From the NCBI RefSeq assembly GCF_028609805.1, contig NZ_CP063189.1:1-64000 (forward strand): 64,000 nucleotides of DNA, given 5' to 3'. This document shows, piece by piece, positions 21,913-30,162 of this stretch. The notes below the pieces were generated by a model that ran no database searches, was not told the DNA's origin, and saw only the letters and a list, made by a program, of their open reading frames with translations. The position numbers were made by a program, and so were the translations under genes. Positions within the stretch are counted from its first letter, which is position 1; every line of letters starts with the position of its first letter. This DNA comes from Corynebacterium massiliense DSM 45435 (GTDB lineage Bacteria; Actinomycetota; Actinomycetes; Mycobacteriales; Mycobacteriaceae).

Positions 21913-23283
21913 AATGTGTGTCTGGCTCGGCGTGTCGCGGGGGTTAGATTTGGCCTTTTTGAATGCCGATTGAGTGGGTGTAGTCGGTGTCGATAGCGTT
22001 GTCGTAGAGGGCTGGGCGTCCTGTTTCGTGGTCGGCTTGGTTCTCGGTTTGGGTCAGGGTGGATACTTTGGCGAGTTGGCCCTGGCCCCAGTCGGACTGC
22101 CTGGCGATTCGTACTGGATCGTCAGGCAGTTCCGTTTTTAAGTAGAGCCACCAATCCAGCATGCGGCGTTGTCGTTCGCCTGATCTGCCGCGGTGGGTTC
22201 TGGCGAGCAGTTTGAGCTGGGCGTTGATGCCGCCTTCTAAGCTGTTGGTGGTGGATTTGATCCGCTCGGGCGCAAGGACTCCTGCTGGCGGGTTGAGGTA
22301 GACAAACAGCATCTCGGACCGCCAAAGATGGTTGAGGCTGTTGTAGGCCTTGCGCACGTTGTGGTGGGTCCACACGCGGGTCCATGCACCTGTTTTGGGG
22401 TCTTTGATCATGGTTTTCTCGTTCATCCATTCCCGGTAGATCGTTGAAAACTCGTGCAGTTGCACACCCCACGCGGCGGCTTCATCCAGTGTGGTGATCC
22501 GGGTCAGTTTCAGCGCAAGTCGGTAGATGGTGCGCCCGGCATCGGTGCGTGGGTTGGTGGTGGTGTAGCGGCGGACCACGCGTTGGGCGTGGACGAGGCA
22601 GCGTTGAATTTTCGTAGTCGGCCAGCACTTTTTGATTGCGCTGTATGCGCCTTGGCCGCCGTCGATGACGGCGATGAGTGGGGCTTCGATGCGTTCAAGC
22701 AGCAGTTGGTAGTCGCGGGTGGTTTCGTGTTTGCACCAGTGCCAGGCGATCACGTGGTCGATGGTCGCCGCGACGATCAGGCAGCCACCGGCGGTGTAGG
22801 TGCCATCGAGAAATACCTGGTCGTAGATCCGCTTGTGGTGGCCGGCGGTGGGGTCAGGCACATCAACGAGCCAGCACCACTTGAAGCGCCGCTTCATGGT
22901 GGCGCGGCTAACACCGTTTCGTTTGGCTAGGTCGTCGAGTGATATTGCGGTGGTGCAATGCTCGATGAACTGGGTGAACACTGCCGCGTTGGTGATGTCG
23001 TTTCGACGTTTGACGCTGGAGGCGCCGCATTGTTTGCAGCGCCATCTGGTGGTGCCTTTGCTGGTGGTGCCGTTGCGTTTCATTTCACCGCCGCAGTGGC
23101 AGCGTGGTTGGTTCTTCGACATTGCGACACCACACCACGCCGCGCATAGCACATCACGGCTGCCACACCGAGGATTTCCCGTCGGGGGCTAGATATATGC
23201 TTCCGGAGCATATACTTTCCGGAAACCTACAGGTCAATCCGTGAAAATCCGCGATTCCGGACACACTTTTTGACCCTTAACCC
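21899..23283 (-). mobile_element. IS1249 (right copy, intact)
   Basis: A 1385-base IS256-type element bounded by GGGTTAAGGGTC and its inverse, with a single intact transposase gene on the minus strand. No 8-base duplication is visible (CATTTAAA left, CGGAGCGG right), as expected if it is one arm of a composite transposon. Confidence 0.93.
21944..23122 (-). CDS. IS1249 transposase
   Basis: This 392-residue protein opens with a zinc ribbon (CHCGGEMKRNG to WRCKQCG) and a helix-turn-helix (SLDDLAKRNGVSRATMKRRF). A MULE/DDE core follows with DQVFLDGTYTAGG, VIDGGQGAYSAIKK and CLVHAQRVV, and the C-terminal glutamate region is KSTTNSLEGGINAQL. This is the IS1249 group. ATG 23122 is chosen because it starts just before the zinc ribbon; a GTG at 23152 is also in frame. 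The gene is intact and could mobilise the whole composite element. Confidence 0.92.
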   Translation of the reverse strand: MSKNQPRCHCGGEMKRNGTTSKGTTRWRCKQCGASSVKRRNDITNAAVFTQFIEHCTTAISLDDLAKRNGVSRATMKRRFKWCWLVDVPDPTAGHHKRIYDQVFLDGTYTAGGCLIVAATIDHVIAWHWCKHETTRDYQLLLERIEAPLIAVIDGGQGAYSAIKKCWPTTKIQRCLVHAQRVVRRYTTTNPRTDAGRTIYRLALKLTRITTLDEAAAWGVQLHEFSTIYREWMNEKTMIKDPKTGAWTRVWTHHNVRKAYNSLNHLWRSEMLFVYLNPPAGVLAPERIKSTTNSLEGGINAQLKLLARTHRGRSGERQRRMLDWWLYLKTELPDDPVRIARQSDWGQGQLAKVSTLTQTENQADHETGRPALYDNAIDTDYTHSIGIQKGQI

Positions 23284-23676
23284 CGGAGCGGCGCGTCGGT
23301 GGTCATCGGCGATGTGGCGGAGCAGGCCGAAAAAGTGGTCGAGGAGATTACCGCGGCCGGCGGCAAGGCCATCTTCGTCAAGACCGACGTGTCCAACCCG
23401 GACGACGCGCAGGCGCTGGTTCAGGCGGCCATCGATAAGTTCGGCGGCCTCGACATCGCGTTCAACAACGCCGGCGTTCTCCCGCCGACTGCACCGCTTC
23501 TGGAGCAGACACGGGAGACCTGGAACAAGGTCATGGCCGTCGATGTCACCGGCCTCATCTCGGACCCGGACATGAGCTCGTACGTCACGGCGAAGCACGC
23601 GGTCATCGGCCTGACTAGGGCCGCCGCTTTCGACTACGCCAAGTCTGGGGTGCGCGTCAACGTCGTCGACGGCTCA
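23284..23676 (+). pseudogene. Short-chain dehydrogenase remnant
   Basis: Immediately after the transposon the frame encodes GASVVIGDVAEQAEKVVEEI, the second Rossmann strand of a short-chain dehydrogenase, then LDIAFNNAGVLPP (the NNAG motif). At WNKVMAVDVTG it jumps directly to LISDPDMSSYVTAKHAVIGL, losing some 25-30 residues including the usual active-site serine region. YVTAKHA keeps the Y-x-x-x-K pair. The frame then dissolves after VRVNVV, about 10 bases before the convergent cutinase gene. Start, middle and end are all damaged, so no active enzyme is made. Confidence 0.8.
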
Positions 23677-24786
23677 CTAGGCGCCGATGGCATCGCTAAG
23701 CCACTGCTCCGCGTAGTCGTAGCCCCGCTGGCCGTTGATCTGGAACTGCCCAGTGTACGGCCAGTCCCAATACGAGCGGTGTTTTACGTCGAAGGTGGCC
23801 ACCATGCGGGCGGTCCACGCAGCTTCCTGCATGGCTGCGGAAGCAGAGTCCCCGGCGAAATGGCCCTGGATCGCGTCGACGGCCCCAGTTATCTCGGGCC
23901 CCACGGCTGCGAGAGCGTCAGCGTCAGTTGCGGAGAAGGAAACCGGCAGGTCGCCGTTTCGCAACTGCCTTACTTTGAGGCCAGTCCCCGCGTTGGGGAC
24001 ATCCTTTTCAATCCGTGCGGCGTAGTCCGCGACGGAGTGAGCCACGGAATGTATCGGCGCCGAACACGCTAGGTCGTCGGCATGGCACAGGGACAGCACT
24101 TTCCCTTCGAGCCCCGTGAAAGGGCGTTCGCGCTGCCCGGTCAAGCCGACTCGGCCGGGAAGGACGGGAGTGCCCCCGCCGTTGACGATTTCACCGTTGG
24201 CGGCGGTGACCTCCGGGGCGTTCGACTCCGGCGTTAGCGAGCGTCCCGGGTCGGCGAACAGGACGACCCCTACGACGTCGCTGGCACTTACCCCGGCGAG
24301 ATCGCCTGCCGCAATGTCAGCTGCGACATCGCCCATGATGTGCGCGCCCTGGGAGTAGCCGATGAGGGCAAATCGGGTGCCCGGACAGTGCGCAGCGGTG
24401 GTTTCGATGTCGCGGAGCGCGTCGCGCATGCCCGCAGCGTGGGACTCACCGTACGTGGCGTCTTCGGAACCGCTGATGGTCTTGGCGGTGAAGGGGTTAA
24501 ACCGGCCGAGGGTGGACGGGTAGCGCACGTTATAGACGGAGACCGTCTCCGAGCCGTATTCGTTTTGTAGATCCAGCGCAATGGAAGAACCGTCATGGAA
24601 CAGCTTGGGCTGCGCGCTGGGGTGCCACGAGTGGGACTCGTCGGTGCCCGCCGCCTCAACCACGTGAATGGGCGTGCATTCAAGGGGTGTGCCGTGGGCA
24701 CTCGCAGGGACGAGGCACGTCATCGCTATTACAGCGCCGACCAGGGAAGTTAGGATGCGGCCAGCCGGCACACAGGTTTTGTTCAC
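23677..24786 (-). CDS. Secreted cutinase-family alpha/beta hydrolase
   Basis: This 369-residue esterase begins with a signal peptide (NKTCVPAGRILTSLVGAVIAM, cleavage likely near ASAHG). The nucleophile elbow GYSQG of cutinases follows, in RFALIGYSQGAHIMGD. The catalytic Asp and His are probably in LCHADDLACSAPIHSVAHSV, the usual cutinase spacing. Such proteins hydrolyse lipids or esters outside the cell or in the mycomembrane. A much longer frame opens upstream, but GTG 24786 directly precedes the signal peptide and avoids overlap with the divergent gene at 24833. Confidence 0.85.
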   Translation of the reverse strand: MNKTCVPAGRILTSLVGAVIAMTCLVPASAHGTPLECTPIHVVEAAGTDESHSWHPSAQPKLFHDGSSIALDLQNEYGSETVSVYNVRYPSTLGRFNPFTAKTISGSEDATYGESHAAGMRDALRDIETTAAHCPGTRFALIGYSQGAHIMGDVAADIAAGDLAGVSASDVVGVVLFADPGRSLTPESNAPEVTAANGEIVNGGGTPVLPGRVGLTGQRERPFTGLEGKVLSLCHADDLACSAPIHSVAHSVADYAARIEKDVPNAGTGLKVRQLRNGDLPVSFSATDADALAAVGPEITGAVDAIQGHFAGDSASAAMQEAAWTARMVATFDVKHRSYWDWPYTGQFQINGQRGYDYAEQWLSDAIGA

Positions 24787-24832
24787 AACGAGTATTGTGA
24801 CCCGTCCCCCTTCCCACGGCAAGCTGGAGGAC

Positions 24833-25084
24833 ATGTCAATTATCGCAGACACAATTCGAGACCTGCTGTCCCAGCGCGACCCAGACAAGACCATCTGCCC
24901 CTCCGAAGTTGCGCGGGCCCTGCGTGACGATGACTGGCGCGACCTCATGGACCCCGTCCGCGCCGAAGCCGCCGCGCTTGCCGATGTCGGCGTCATCGAC
25001 ATCACCCAAAAAGGCGAGGCCGTGGACCCGCATAACTACGCTGGGCCGATTCGTCTGCGCCGCGGGCCGAAGTGGGATGGGTGA
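24833..25084 (+). CDS. DUF3253 protein
   Basis: This 83-residue protein (MSIIADTIRDLLSQRDPDKTICPSEVARALRDDDWRDLM and on) matches my memory of DUF3253, a small winged-helix-like family with no assigned function. CTGGAGG lies just before the ATG. It is divergent from the cutinase gene with 46 bases between them. Confidence 0.78.
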   Translation: MSIIADTIRDLLSQRDPDKTICPSEVARALRDDDWRDLMDPVRAEAAALADVGVIDITQKGEAVDPHNYAGPIRLRRGPKWDG

Positions 25085-25181
25085 CTCGTTTGTCACCAGC
25101 GTTGGAAGTACCAATTTCAGTACAGTGAGTGGGGACACTTTATAAACGCAATCGATGACAGTCACGGAAGGATAGCCCGGG

Positions 25182-25445
25182 ATGAGCGTTTCTCGCGTTT
25201 ACATGGATCCCTTTACCGGTAACGAGTACGAGGTAGACGTGCCGGAGACGGCGAACTACATCGTGGTGAAAAAGCGCGGCAAGGAGAAGGTCGACGGCGA
25301 GCTCGTTGGCTACTACGACACGCATGAGGAAGCCCGTGAGACCGTTTACCGCACCATGACGGAAGAGTTCCGCACCGCCGTGGATTACGAGCCCATCTTT
25401 GTCACCCACGCCAACCTGCGCGTGAAGCTTCCGAAGCGCCGCTAA
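25182..25445 (+). CDS. Hypothetical protein, 87 residues
   Basis: I do not recognise the family. The protein starts MSVSRVYMDPFTGNEYEVDVPETANYIVV, is charged, and ends in a basic tail KLPKRR. No membrane segment or signal peptide is present. GGAAGG lies before the ATG, and a TATAAA at about 25140 could be its -10. Its codon usage resembles the chromosome rather than the insertion sequences nearby, so it is probably a real gene. tRNA-Ala follows 55 bases later. Confidence 0.65.
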   Translation: MSVSRVYMDPFTGNEYEVDVPETANYIVVKKRGKEKVDGELVGYYDTHEEARETVYRTMTEEFRTAVDYEPIFVTHANLRVKLPKRR

Positions 25446-25500
25446 GCTATCGCGTTTTGGGTATTCCGGACTGGAGGCGTAAGGTTTTACTCGCCTTCAG

Positions 25501-25573
25501 GGGGCATTAGCTCAGTTGGTAGAGCGTCGCGTTCGCAATGCGAAGGTCAGGGGTTCGATTCCCCTATGCTCCA
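25501..25573 (+). tRNA. tRNA-Ala (CGC)
   Basis: Acceptor GGGGCAT pairs with ATGCTCC, including the alanine G3-U70. Anticodon stem TCGCG/TGCGA has loop TTCGCAA, anticodon CGC. CCA is not encoded. Its 3' end is duplicated at 28463-28477. Confidence 0.96.
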
Positions 25574-25576
25574 CAA
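25562..25576 (+). repeat. tRNA-Ala 3'-end repeat, left copy (possible attL)
   Basis: CCCTATGCTCCACAA, the last bases of the tRNA plus three, recurs exactly at 28463-28477. Confidence 0.75.
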
Positions 25577-26839
25577 TTGTCCTGTGTCGCGTCATAGTTG
25601 ACAAAACTGTCGCGACATCGTTGACAGATGGGCGTCCGCCGAGTTTTTGTTCTCGGTGGGCGCCTTTTGTTTTCTGGGGGTTAGTTGAGTGGGGGTTCGC
25701 CGTGTTTCCAGATTGGGGCTTGGTAGTTGCGGCTGGTGTCGATGTAGTGCTCGGTGATGATGGCGCCGGTGTCTTTGAGTGATGTGGTGATGTGGCGGTC
25801 TTTGATGATCATCAGGACGTGGTGGCCGGTGTATTTTCGGCCCATTCCTAGGTGGTAAAGCCTGCCTGCGTAGCGGATGGTGCAGCGGCCGGCTTTGTCG
25901 ACTTTGTCGTTGCGTGTACGCCATTCGTCGGTGGGGTTGTCGTCGGGGCTGGCTTTCGTGGATGCGTTGTAGACCTCGTATGGGGTGCGTCTGCCGAGGG
26001 CTCGGTGTGGGCGGTTGGTGTTGTAGTAGGCGGCGAATCGGTCGAGTTGTTGTTGTAGTTCGTCGATGGTGTTGACGGTGGGTTGGCGCGATAGCCACCG
26101 TTTGAGTGTTTGGTGGAATCGTTCGATTTTTCCTTGGGTTTGTGGGTGTCCTGGCCTGCCGTTTTTCTGTTGGATCCGGTGGTTGCGGATGAGTTTTTCG
26201 AAGGCGTTACGGCCGCCTTTTGCCCCGGCGTTGCGGGCGGTAAACACCAGCCCGTTGTCGGTGAGGGTGGATTGTGGTGGGCCGAAGTCGCTGATGAGGT
26301 GTGATAGTTCGTCGGCGACGGCAGGCCCAGAAAAGGACCGGCTGGCTGTAATGGACAGCAGCAGTCGGGAGTGGTCGTCGATGAAGTCGAGGATTTCGAC
26401 GCGTCTTCCGCCGGTGAGATATGCGTGTGTGATGTCTGCTTGCCAGCATTCATTGGGGCGGGATGCTTCGAAGCGGATAAATGAGGTTCTCGGCCGCTTT
26501 TTTGGTTCTGGCTGCACGAGGCCGTGGTCGCGGAGGATGCGCACGATCGTCGAGGTAGATGGGGCATACATACCTTGTTGTTCCAGGTGGAACTGGATGG
26601 TTTCTGCCCCGGAATCCAGCCCGGAGTGGTCGAGTTGTTTGCGCATGTTGATGATGGTTTTCTTGAGCTTTTTGGATACTGCGCGTGGGTTGGAGTGCGG
26701 TGCTTTCGACTTCGGCTTTACCGCTTGTGGGCCGCCAGTGTCGTAGCGGCGGAGTAAGGCGTAGACCCACTGGCGGGACACGTTGAAACGCGTAGCGACT
26801 CGGGCGACTGGTTGGTGTTGCTCGCGGACAGCTTTGATG

Positions 26840-28280
26840 GAGGGTGTCAGGAAGTTTGTGTGTGAGGCTCTGATCTAGAAGGAGTTTCACCGATAATGAC
26901 TACGGTGTCACCGAAGAAAAACCATGACCCGGCAAAGGTCAATGAGATCAGCGAGAAGCTGATGGAAAATCCTGAGCTCGCCAGCTTGATCAGCGAGCTG
27001 TCGGCTTCCGCTGATGATGCAAGCGAGCTGGTCAAAGGCCTGCTACAGGCATCAATCAACGCTGGTCTGCAGGCGGAGATGGATGCGCATTTGGGCTATA
27101 GCCATTCTGACCGCAAGACCAAAGCCCAAGTCGAATCCGCACAGGGCAACAATCACCGCAATGGGTCGTACACCAAGACCGTCAATTCTGGCTACGGCGC
27201 GGTGGAAGTGACCGTGCCCAGGGACCGTGCCGGCACCTTTACTCCCCGGATGGTGCCCAAGGGCGCACGCCGACTCACAGAACTCGACGACATGATCGTC
27301 TCGCTATACGCCGGCGGGATGACAGTGCGCGATATCCAGCATCACCTCGCGACCACGCTCGGGGTGGATATGAGCCCGGATACGATCAGCACCATTACCG
27401 ATGCGGTGTTAGACGAGGTCATGATCTGGCAAAACCGCCAGCTCGACGAGTTCTACCCGGTGATCTTCCTCGACGCGCTACGCGTGAAAATCCGTGACGG
27501 CCACCGCGTGGTCAACAAGTCCTGCTATATGGCGGTTGGCGTCGACATGGACGGCATCAAGCACATCCTGGGATTGTGGATCGCTGAAAATGAAGGTGCC
27601 GCATTCTGGGCATCGGTCTGCGCGGATCTGGCCAACCGCGGTGTCCAGGACGTGTTCATTGTCTGCTGCGACGGGCTCAAAGGCCTGCCGGAAGCCGTGG
27701 AAGCCACCTGGCCGAATTCCATGGTGCAGACCTGTATCGTGCACCTGATTCGGGCTGCGAACCGGTGGGTGTCCTACCAAGACCGCAAAGGGGTCTCCCG
27801 GGCGCTGCGTGAGGTCTACACGGCCGCAAACGAGGACACCGCCCGTGCCGCCTTGGATGCGTTCGAAGCCAGTGAACTGGGCCGGAAATACCCGCAATCG
27901 GTCAAAGTCTGGCGCGACGCTTGGGAGCGGTTCGTGCCGTTTCTACAGTTCCCGCCGGCGGCACGCCGGGTGCTCTACACCACCAATTCGATCGAGTCGC
28001 TGAATGCTGAACTGCGTAAAGCTACCCGTAACCGCGGCCAGTTCCCGAACGATACCGCGGCGTTGAAAACGCTGTGGCTGATGATCTGCAACATCGAAGA
28101 CAAGCGCGCCGCCCAGCGAGCCAAGAAAGCGAAGCGCGATATCGAATGCAACGGCTATATTGAAGGAGCGAAAGCCACCGGGTGGAAACAAGCCATCAAC
28201 CAACTAGCCGTGGCTTACCCCGACCGATTCGCGGACTACTTGTAAACCAAACCCCCGCACACAAAGAATCGGACACTCTC
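26840..28280 (+). mobile_element. IS256-family element nested in the IS481 element
   Basis: A 1441-base element with inverted ends GAGGGTGTCAGGAAGTTTGT and, inverted on the right, GAGAGTGTCCGATTCTTTGT. A perfect 8-base target duplication CTTTGATG (26832-26839 and 28281-28288) flanks it, as expected for IS256. Confidence 0.95.
26896..28245 (+). CDS. IS256-family (mutator type) transposase
   Basis: This 449-residue transposase has the family's N-terminal region with NAGLQAEMDAHLGYSHSDR, then EVTVPRDRAGTFTPRMV. The catalytic core has the first aspartate in PVIFLDALRVKI, the second in VFIVCCDGLKGLPEA, the CIVHLIR motif, and the glutamate in TTNSIESLNAELRK. The frame is intact and the element ends are well preserved, so recent insertion is likely. 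Confidence 0.95.
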   Translation: MTTVSPKKNHDPAKVNEISEKLMENPELASLISELSASADDASELVKGLLQASINAGLQAEMDAHLGYSHSDRKTKAQVESAQGNNHRNGSYTKTVNSGYGAVEVTVPRDRAGTFTPRMVPKGARRLTELDDMIVSLYAGGMTVRDIQHHLATTLGVDMSPDTISTITDAVLDEVMIWQNRQLDEFYPVIFLDALRVKIRDGHRVVNKSCYMAVGVDMDGIKHILGLWIAENEGAAFWASVCADLANRGVQDVFIVCCDGLKGLPEAVEATWPNSMVQTCIVHLIRAANRWVSYQDRKGVSRALREVYTAANEDTARAALDAFEASELGRKYPQSVKVWRDAWERFVPFLQFPPAARRVLYTTNSIESLNAELRKATRNRGQFPNDTAALKTLWLMICNIEDKRAAQRAKKAKRDIECNGYIEGAKATGWKQAINQLAVAYPDRFADYL

Positions 28281-28333
28281 CTTTGATGATCGCGAGATTG
28301 CGGTTCGGACTATTCATGCTGTCAACGATGACG

Positions 28334-28413
28334 CGACACACCTGTCAACTGTCATCGTGTCTTCGCCCCGGCTGGGGATGTAAAGGATGTCCCGACACAC
28401 CTGTCAACTGTCA
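28334..28413. repeat. Direct repeat of an IS481-end-like word
   Basis: A 21-base word beginning CGACACACCTGTCAACTG occurs at 28334-28354 and again at 28393-28413. The first copy overlaps the end of the IS481 element. The second stands alone and may be the end of a lost relative. Confidence 0.7.
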
Positions 28414-28462
28414 GTGACGTTTCCCCAGAACAGATTTGTAAACTATGTCATGACTTCAGACA

Positions 28463-28477
28463 CCCTATGCTCCACAA
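28463..28477 (+). repeat. tRNA-Ala 3'-end repeat, right copy (possible attR)
   Basis: CCCTATGCTCCACAA identical to 25562-25576. The terminator expected behind a tRNA follows here rather than behind the intact tRNA, so everything between the repeats was inserted at the tRNA end. Confidence 0.75.
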
Positions 28478-28487
28478 AATTCCTTAT

Positions 28488-28519
28488 AAGCCCCGAAACC
28501 CCAGCGTTCCGGGGCTTTT
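28488..28519 (+). terminator. Rho-independent terminator (original tRNA-Ala terminator)
   Basis: AAGCCCCGAA and TTCCGGGGCTT form a stem followed by TTTC. It sits just after the duplicated tRNA end. From here to 28710 I see only the promoter region of the next gene. Confidence 0.75.
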
Positions 28520-28710
28520 CGTCTACCCGATCTGCGCTTTCGTGCTGCAGTCGATTTTCGCGTACGGGCGGCCTTGTTGTCGATGTTGGTGAGTGCGTCA
28601 CACACATAGCCGGCGACAACAGCGCGTTTACGGACCCGTAACCCGGGGTTTAGGTGAGGCGTCTACAGTCAACCGCCGCACGTCAAGCCTAAAAGGAGCT
28701 CGTTTTCGCC

Positions 28711-30162
28711 ATGTCTGTCTTCTCCCGCCGCGCTGCCGTCGCCGCGCCGCTCGCCCTCGTCACCTCCGCCATGTGGGTCCCGCTCGCCGGGGCCGCGGAT
28801 GCCTTCGACCCGAACACCACTGCCCAGGCTGACTCCCCGGTGGTGATCAACGAGGTGGAGTCCAACGGCGATCCGGTAGAGGACTGGGTCGAGCTGGCCA
28901 ACACCGATGAAAACAACGCGGTGGATATCTCCGGCTGGCGCATCTTGGACGCTGATGACGACCACGATCCCATCGTCATCCCGGACGGCACCGAGATTGA
29001 ATCGGGCGGCTACGCGGCCTTCTACACCACGGGAAAGCAGCGCCCGAAGGGCCCGTCTAAGGGCTTTGGTCTGGGCGGCAACGACTCGGTGCGGGTCTAC
29101 GACAAGGACGGCGCGCGCGTGGACGAGACCACCTGGGAAGGCCACGCGGAGACCACCTGGGGCCGCGTGCCGGATATGACCGGGGACTTCGCCGTTACCG
29201 GTGAGCCGACCCGTGGCGCGCGCAACGTGGAAGCGGGGGAGAAGGAACCCGTGGCCGACGAGGCGTGGCCCTTCGACCCGCAAGACATCCACGACATCAC
29301 GGTGGGCAACGATGCGGCGGGCGCTTTCCAAGGCGAGGACATGTCGGGCGTGGATTTCGACGCCCACGGCACCGCCTGGGTGGTCAACAACGACCGCGGC
29401 CAGCTGTACGCACTGACCCGCGACGGCGCGGACTGGTCTATCGCGGGCGCCTGGCAGCTGCGCTACGCGGACGGGACCGGCCAGCCCGACGCAGAGGGCG
29501 TGACCGTCGGCCCGGACGGTGACATCTACGTGGCCACCGAGCGCAACAACGAGGACAAAAACACCTCGCACCCGGCGGTGCTGCGCTTTGCCGCCCCGGA
29601 GCTTAGCGATAAGGGCGAGGACCTGGCCGCCGACGGTGAGTGGAACTTCGGCGACGTCGTGGGCGATATCGGGGCGAACGCCGGGTTGGAGGCGATCTCC
29701 TACGTGGGCGACGGCACCTTCGCGGTCGGCGTGGAGGCGAGCGGGGAGGTCATCATCGCCAAGCTTGGCGATGCCGGGAACATCGACGTCCGCCAGCGCT
29801 ACGACTCCCCGTTCGACGGCGTGATGGCGCTGGACTACCGCGCCGAAGACGGCCAGCTACGCGTTCTGTGCGATGAGGCGTGCGAGGGTGCGTCCATCGT
29901 GCTGGCGGAAAAGGGCGGTCAGTTTGAGCCGGTCAGCGACGTGCAGGCGCGCCCGCAGAACATGGGTAACTTTGCCAACGAGGGCTACGCCAGCTTCACC
30001 GAGGCGGGCGGGACCACCTACTTCCTCTGGGCCGACGACGGCGTGAGCGACGGGGTGTCCCTGCGCGGGGCTACCTCAGAAAAGGGCTCGGATTCCGCCG
30101 CGGGTGCGGGCGGACCGGCAAGCTCCCACCTCTCGTCGAATCTGAGCTCCGCTTTGTTCTAA
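28711..30162 (+). CDS. Secreted lamin-tail-domain protein with propeller-like region
   Basis: This 483-residue exported protein has a signal peptide (FSRRAAVAAPLALVTSAMW, cleavage near AGAADA). A lamin tail domain at about 45-165 follows: VVINEVESNGDPVEDWVELAN, then ISGWRILD, ending before PTRGARN. The rest contains repeated beta-propeller-like strands (GVDFDAHGTAWVVNND, GVTVGPDGDIYVATE, GLEAISYVGDGTFAVGVE). Similar secreted proteins occur in corynebacteria and are sometimes linked to phosphatase or nuclease domains; no catalytic motif is visible here. An AAAGGAG precedes the ATG. The 3' end overlaps the convergent DUF2316 gene by four bases. Confidence 0.82.
   Translation: MSVFSRRAAVAAPLALVTSAMWVPLAGAADAFDPNTTAQADSPVVINEVESNGDPVEDWVELANTDENNAVDISGWRILDADDDHDPIVIPDGTEIESGGYAAFYTTGKQRPKGPSKGFGLGGNDSVRVYDKDGARVDETTWEGHAETTWGRVPDMTGDFAVTGEPTRGARNVEAGEKEPVADEAWPFDPQDIHDITVGNDAAGAFQGEDMSGVDFDAHGTAWVVNNDRGQLYALTRDGADWSIAGAWQLRYADGTGQPDAEGVTVGPDGDIYVATERNNEDKNTSHPAVLRFAAPELSDKGEDLAADGEWNFGDVVGDIGANAGLEAISYVGDGTFAVGVEASGEVIIAKLGDAGNIDVRQRYDSPFDGVMALDYRAEDGQLRVLCDEACEGASIVLAEKGGQFEPVSDVQARPQNMGNFANEGYASFTEAGGTTYFLWADDGVSDGVSLRGATSEKGSDSAAGAGGPASSHLSSNLSSALF

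Larger units (their letters stand above)
17449..23283. mobile_element. Tn5432-like composite transposon carrying erm(X)
   Basis: Two IS1249 copies in the same orientation bracket erm(X) and a broken transposase. The outer ends are GGGTTAAGGGTC and its inverse GACCCTTAACCC. The whole is 5835 bases; removing the nested IS3 element and its 3-base duplication (1310 bases) leaves 4525, which agrees with the size I recall for Tn5432 (about 4.5 kb) of Corynebacterium xerosis. No 8-base target duplication is seen around it (ACCGGCGC on the left, CGGAGCGG on the right), so it probably arrived by recombination or a flanking deletion followed. Confidence 0.9.
25681..28317 (-). pseudogene. IS481-family transposase, split by an IS256 insertion
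   Basis: The start lies at ATG 28317 and encodes MNSPNRNLAIIK. The IS256 element then intervenes (26840-28280), and the frame resumes at 26839 as AVREQHQPVARVATRFNVSRQWVYALL. Removing the insertion and one copy of the 8-base duplication joins the two in frame and restores a 395-residue transposase. The DDE core is visible in ECWQADITHAYL, STLTDNGLVF and GKIERFHQTLKRWL. A shorter protein from GTG 26781 would lack most of the N-terminal helix-turn-helix. Confidence 0.92.
25583..28340 (-). mobile_element. IS481-family element, interrupted by an IS256-family element
   Basis: Ends TGTGTCGCGTCATAGTTGAC (from 25583) and the inverse of 28320-28340 match with one mismatch over 21 bases. Without the nested element and its 8-base duplication it is 1309 bases, normal for IS481. 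Additional copies of the TGTCGCG-n-GTTGACA word lie just inside the left end and may be further transposase-binding sites. No clear target duplication could be assigned. Confidence 0.8.

Noticed and set aside
26450-26890. Alternative frame across the IS481/IS256 junction as a separate gene
   Set aside because: It is created by the insertion; the true IS481 frame is restored when the IS256 element is removed.
28334-28413. CRISPR-like repeat
   Set aside because: Only two copies with one spacer, and the unit matches the IS481 end, so it is a transposon end duplication.
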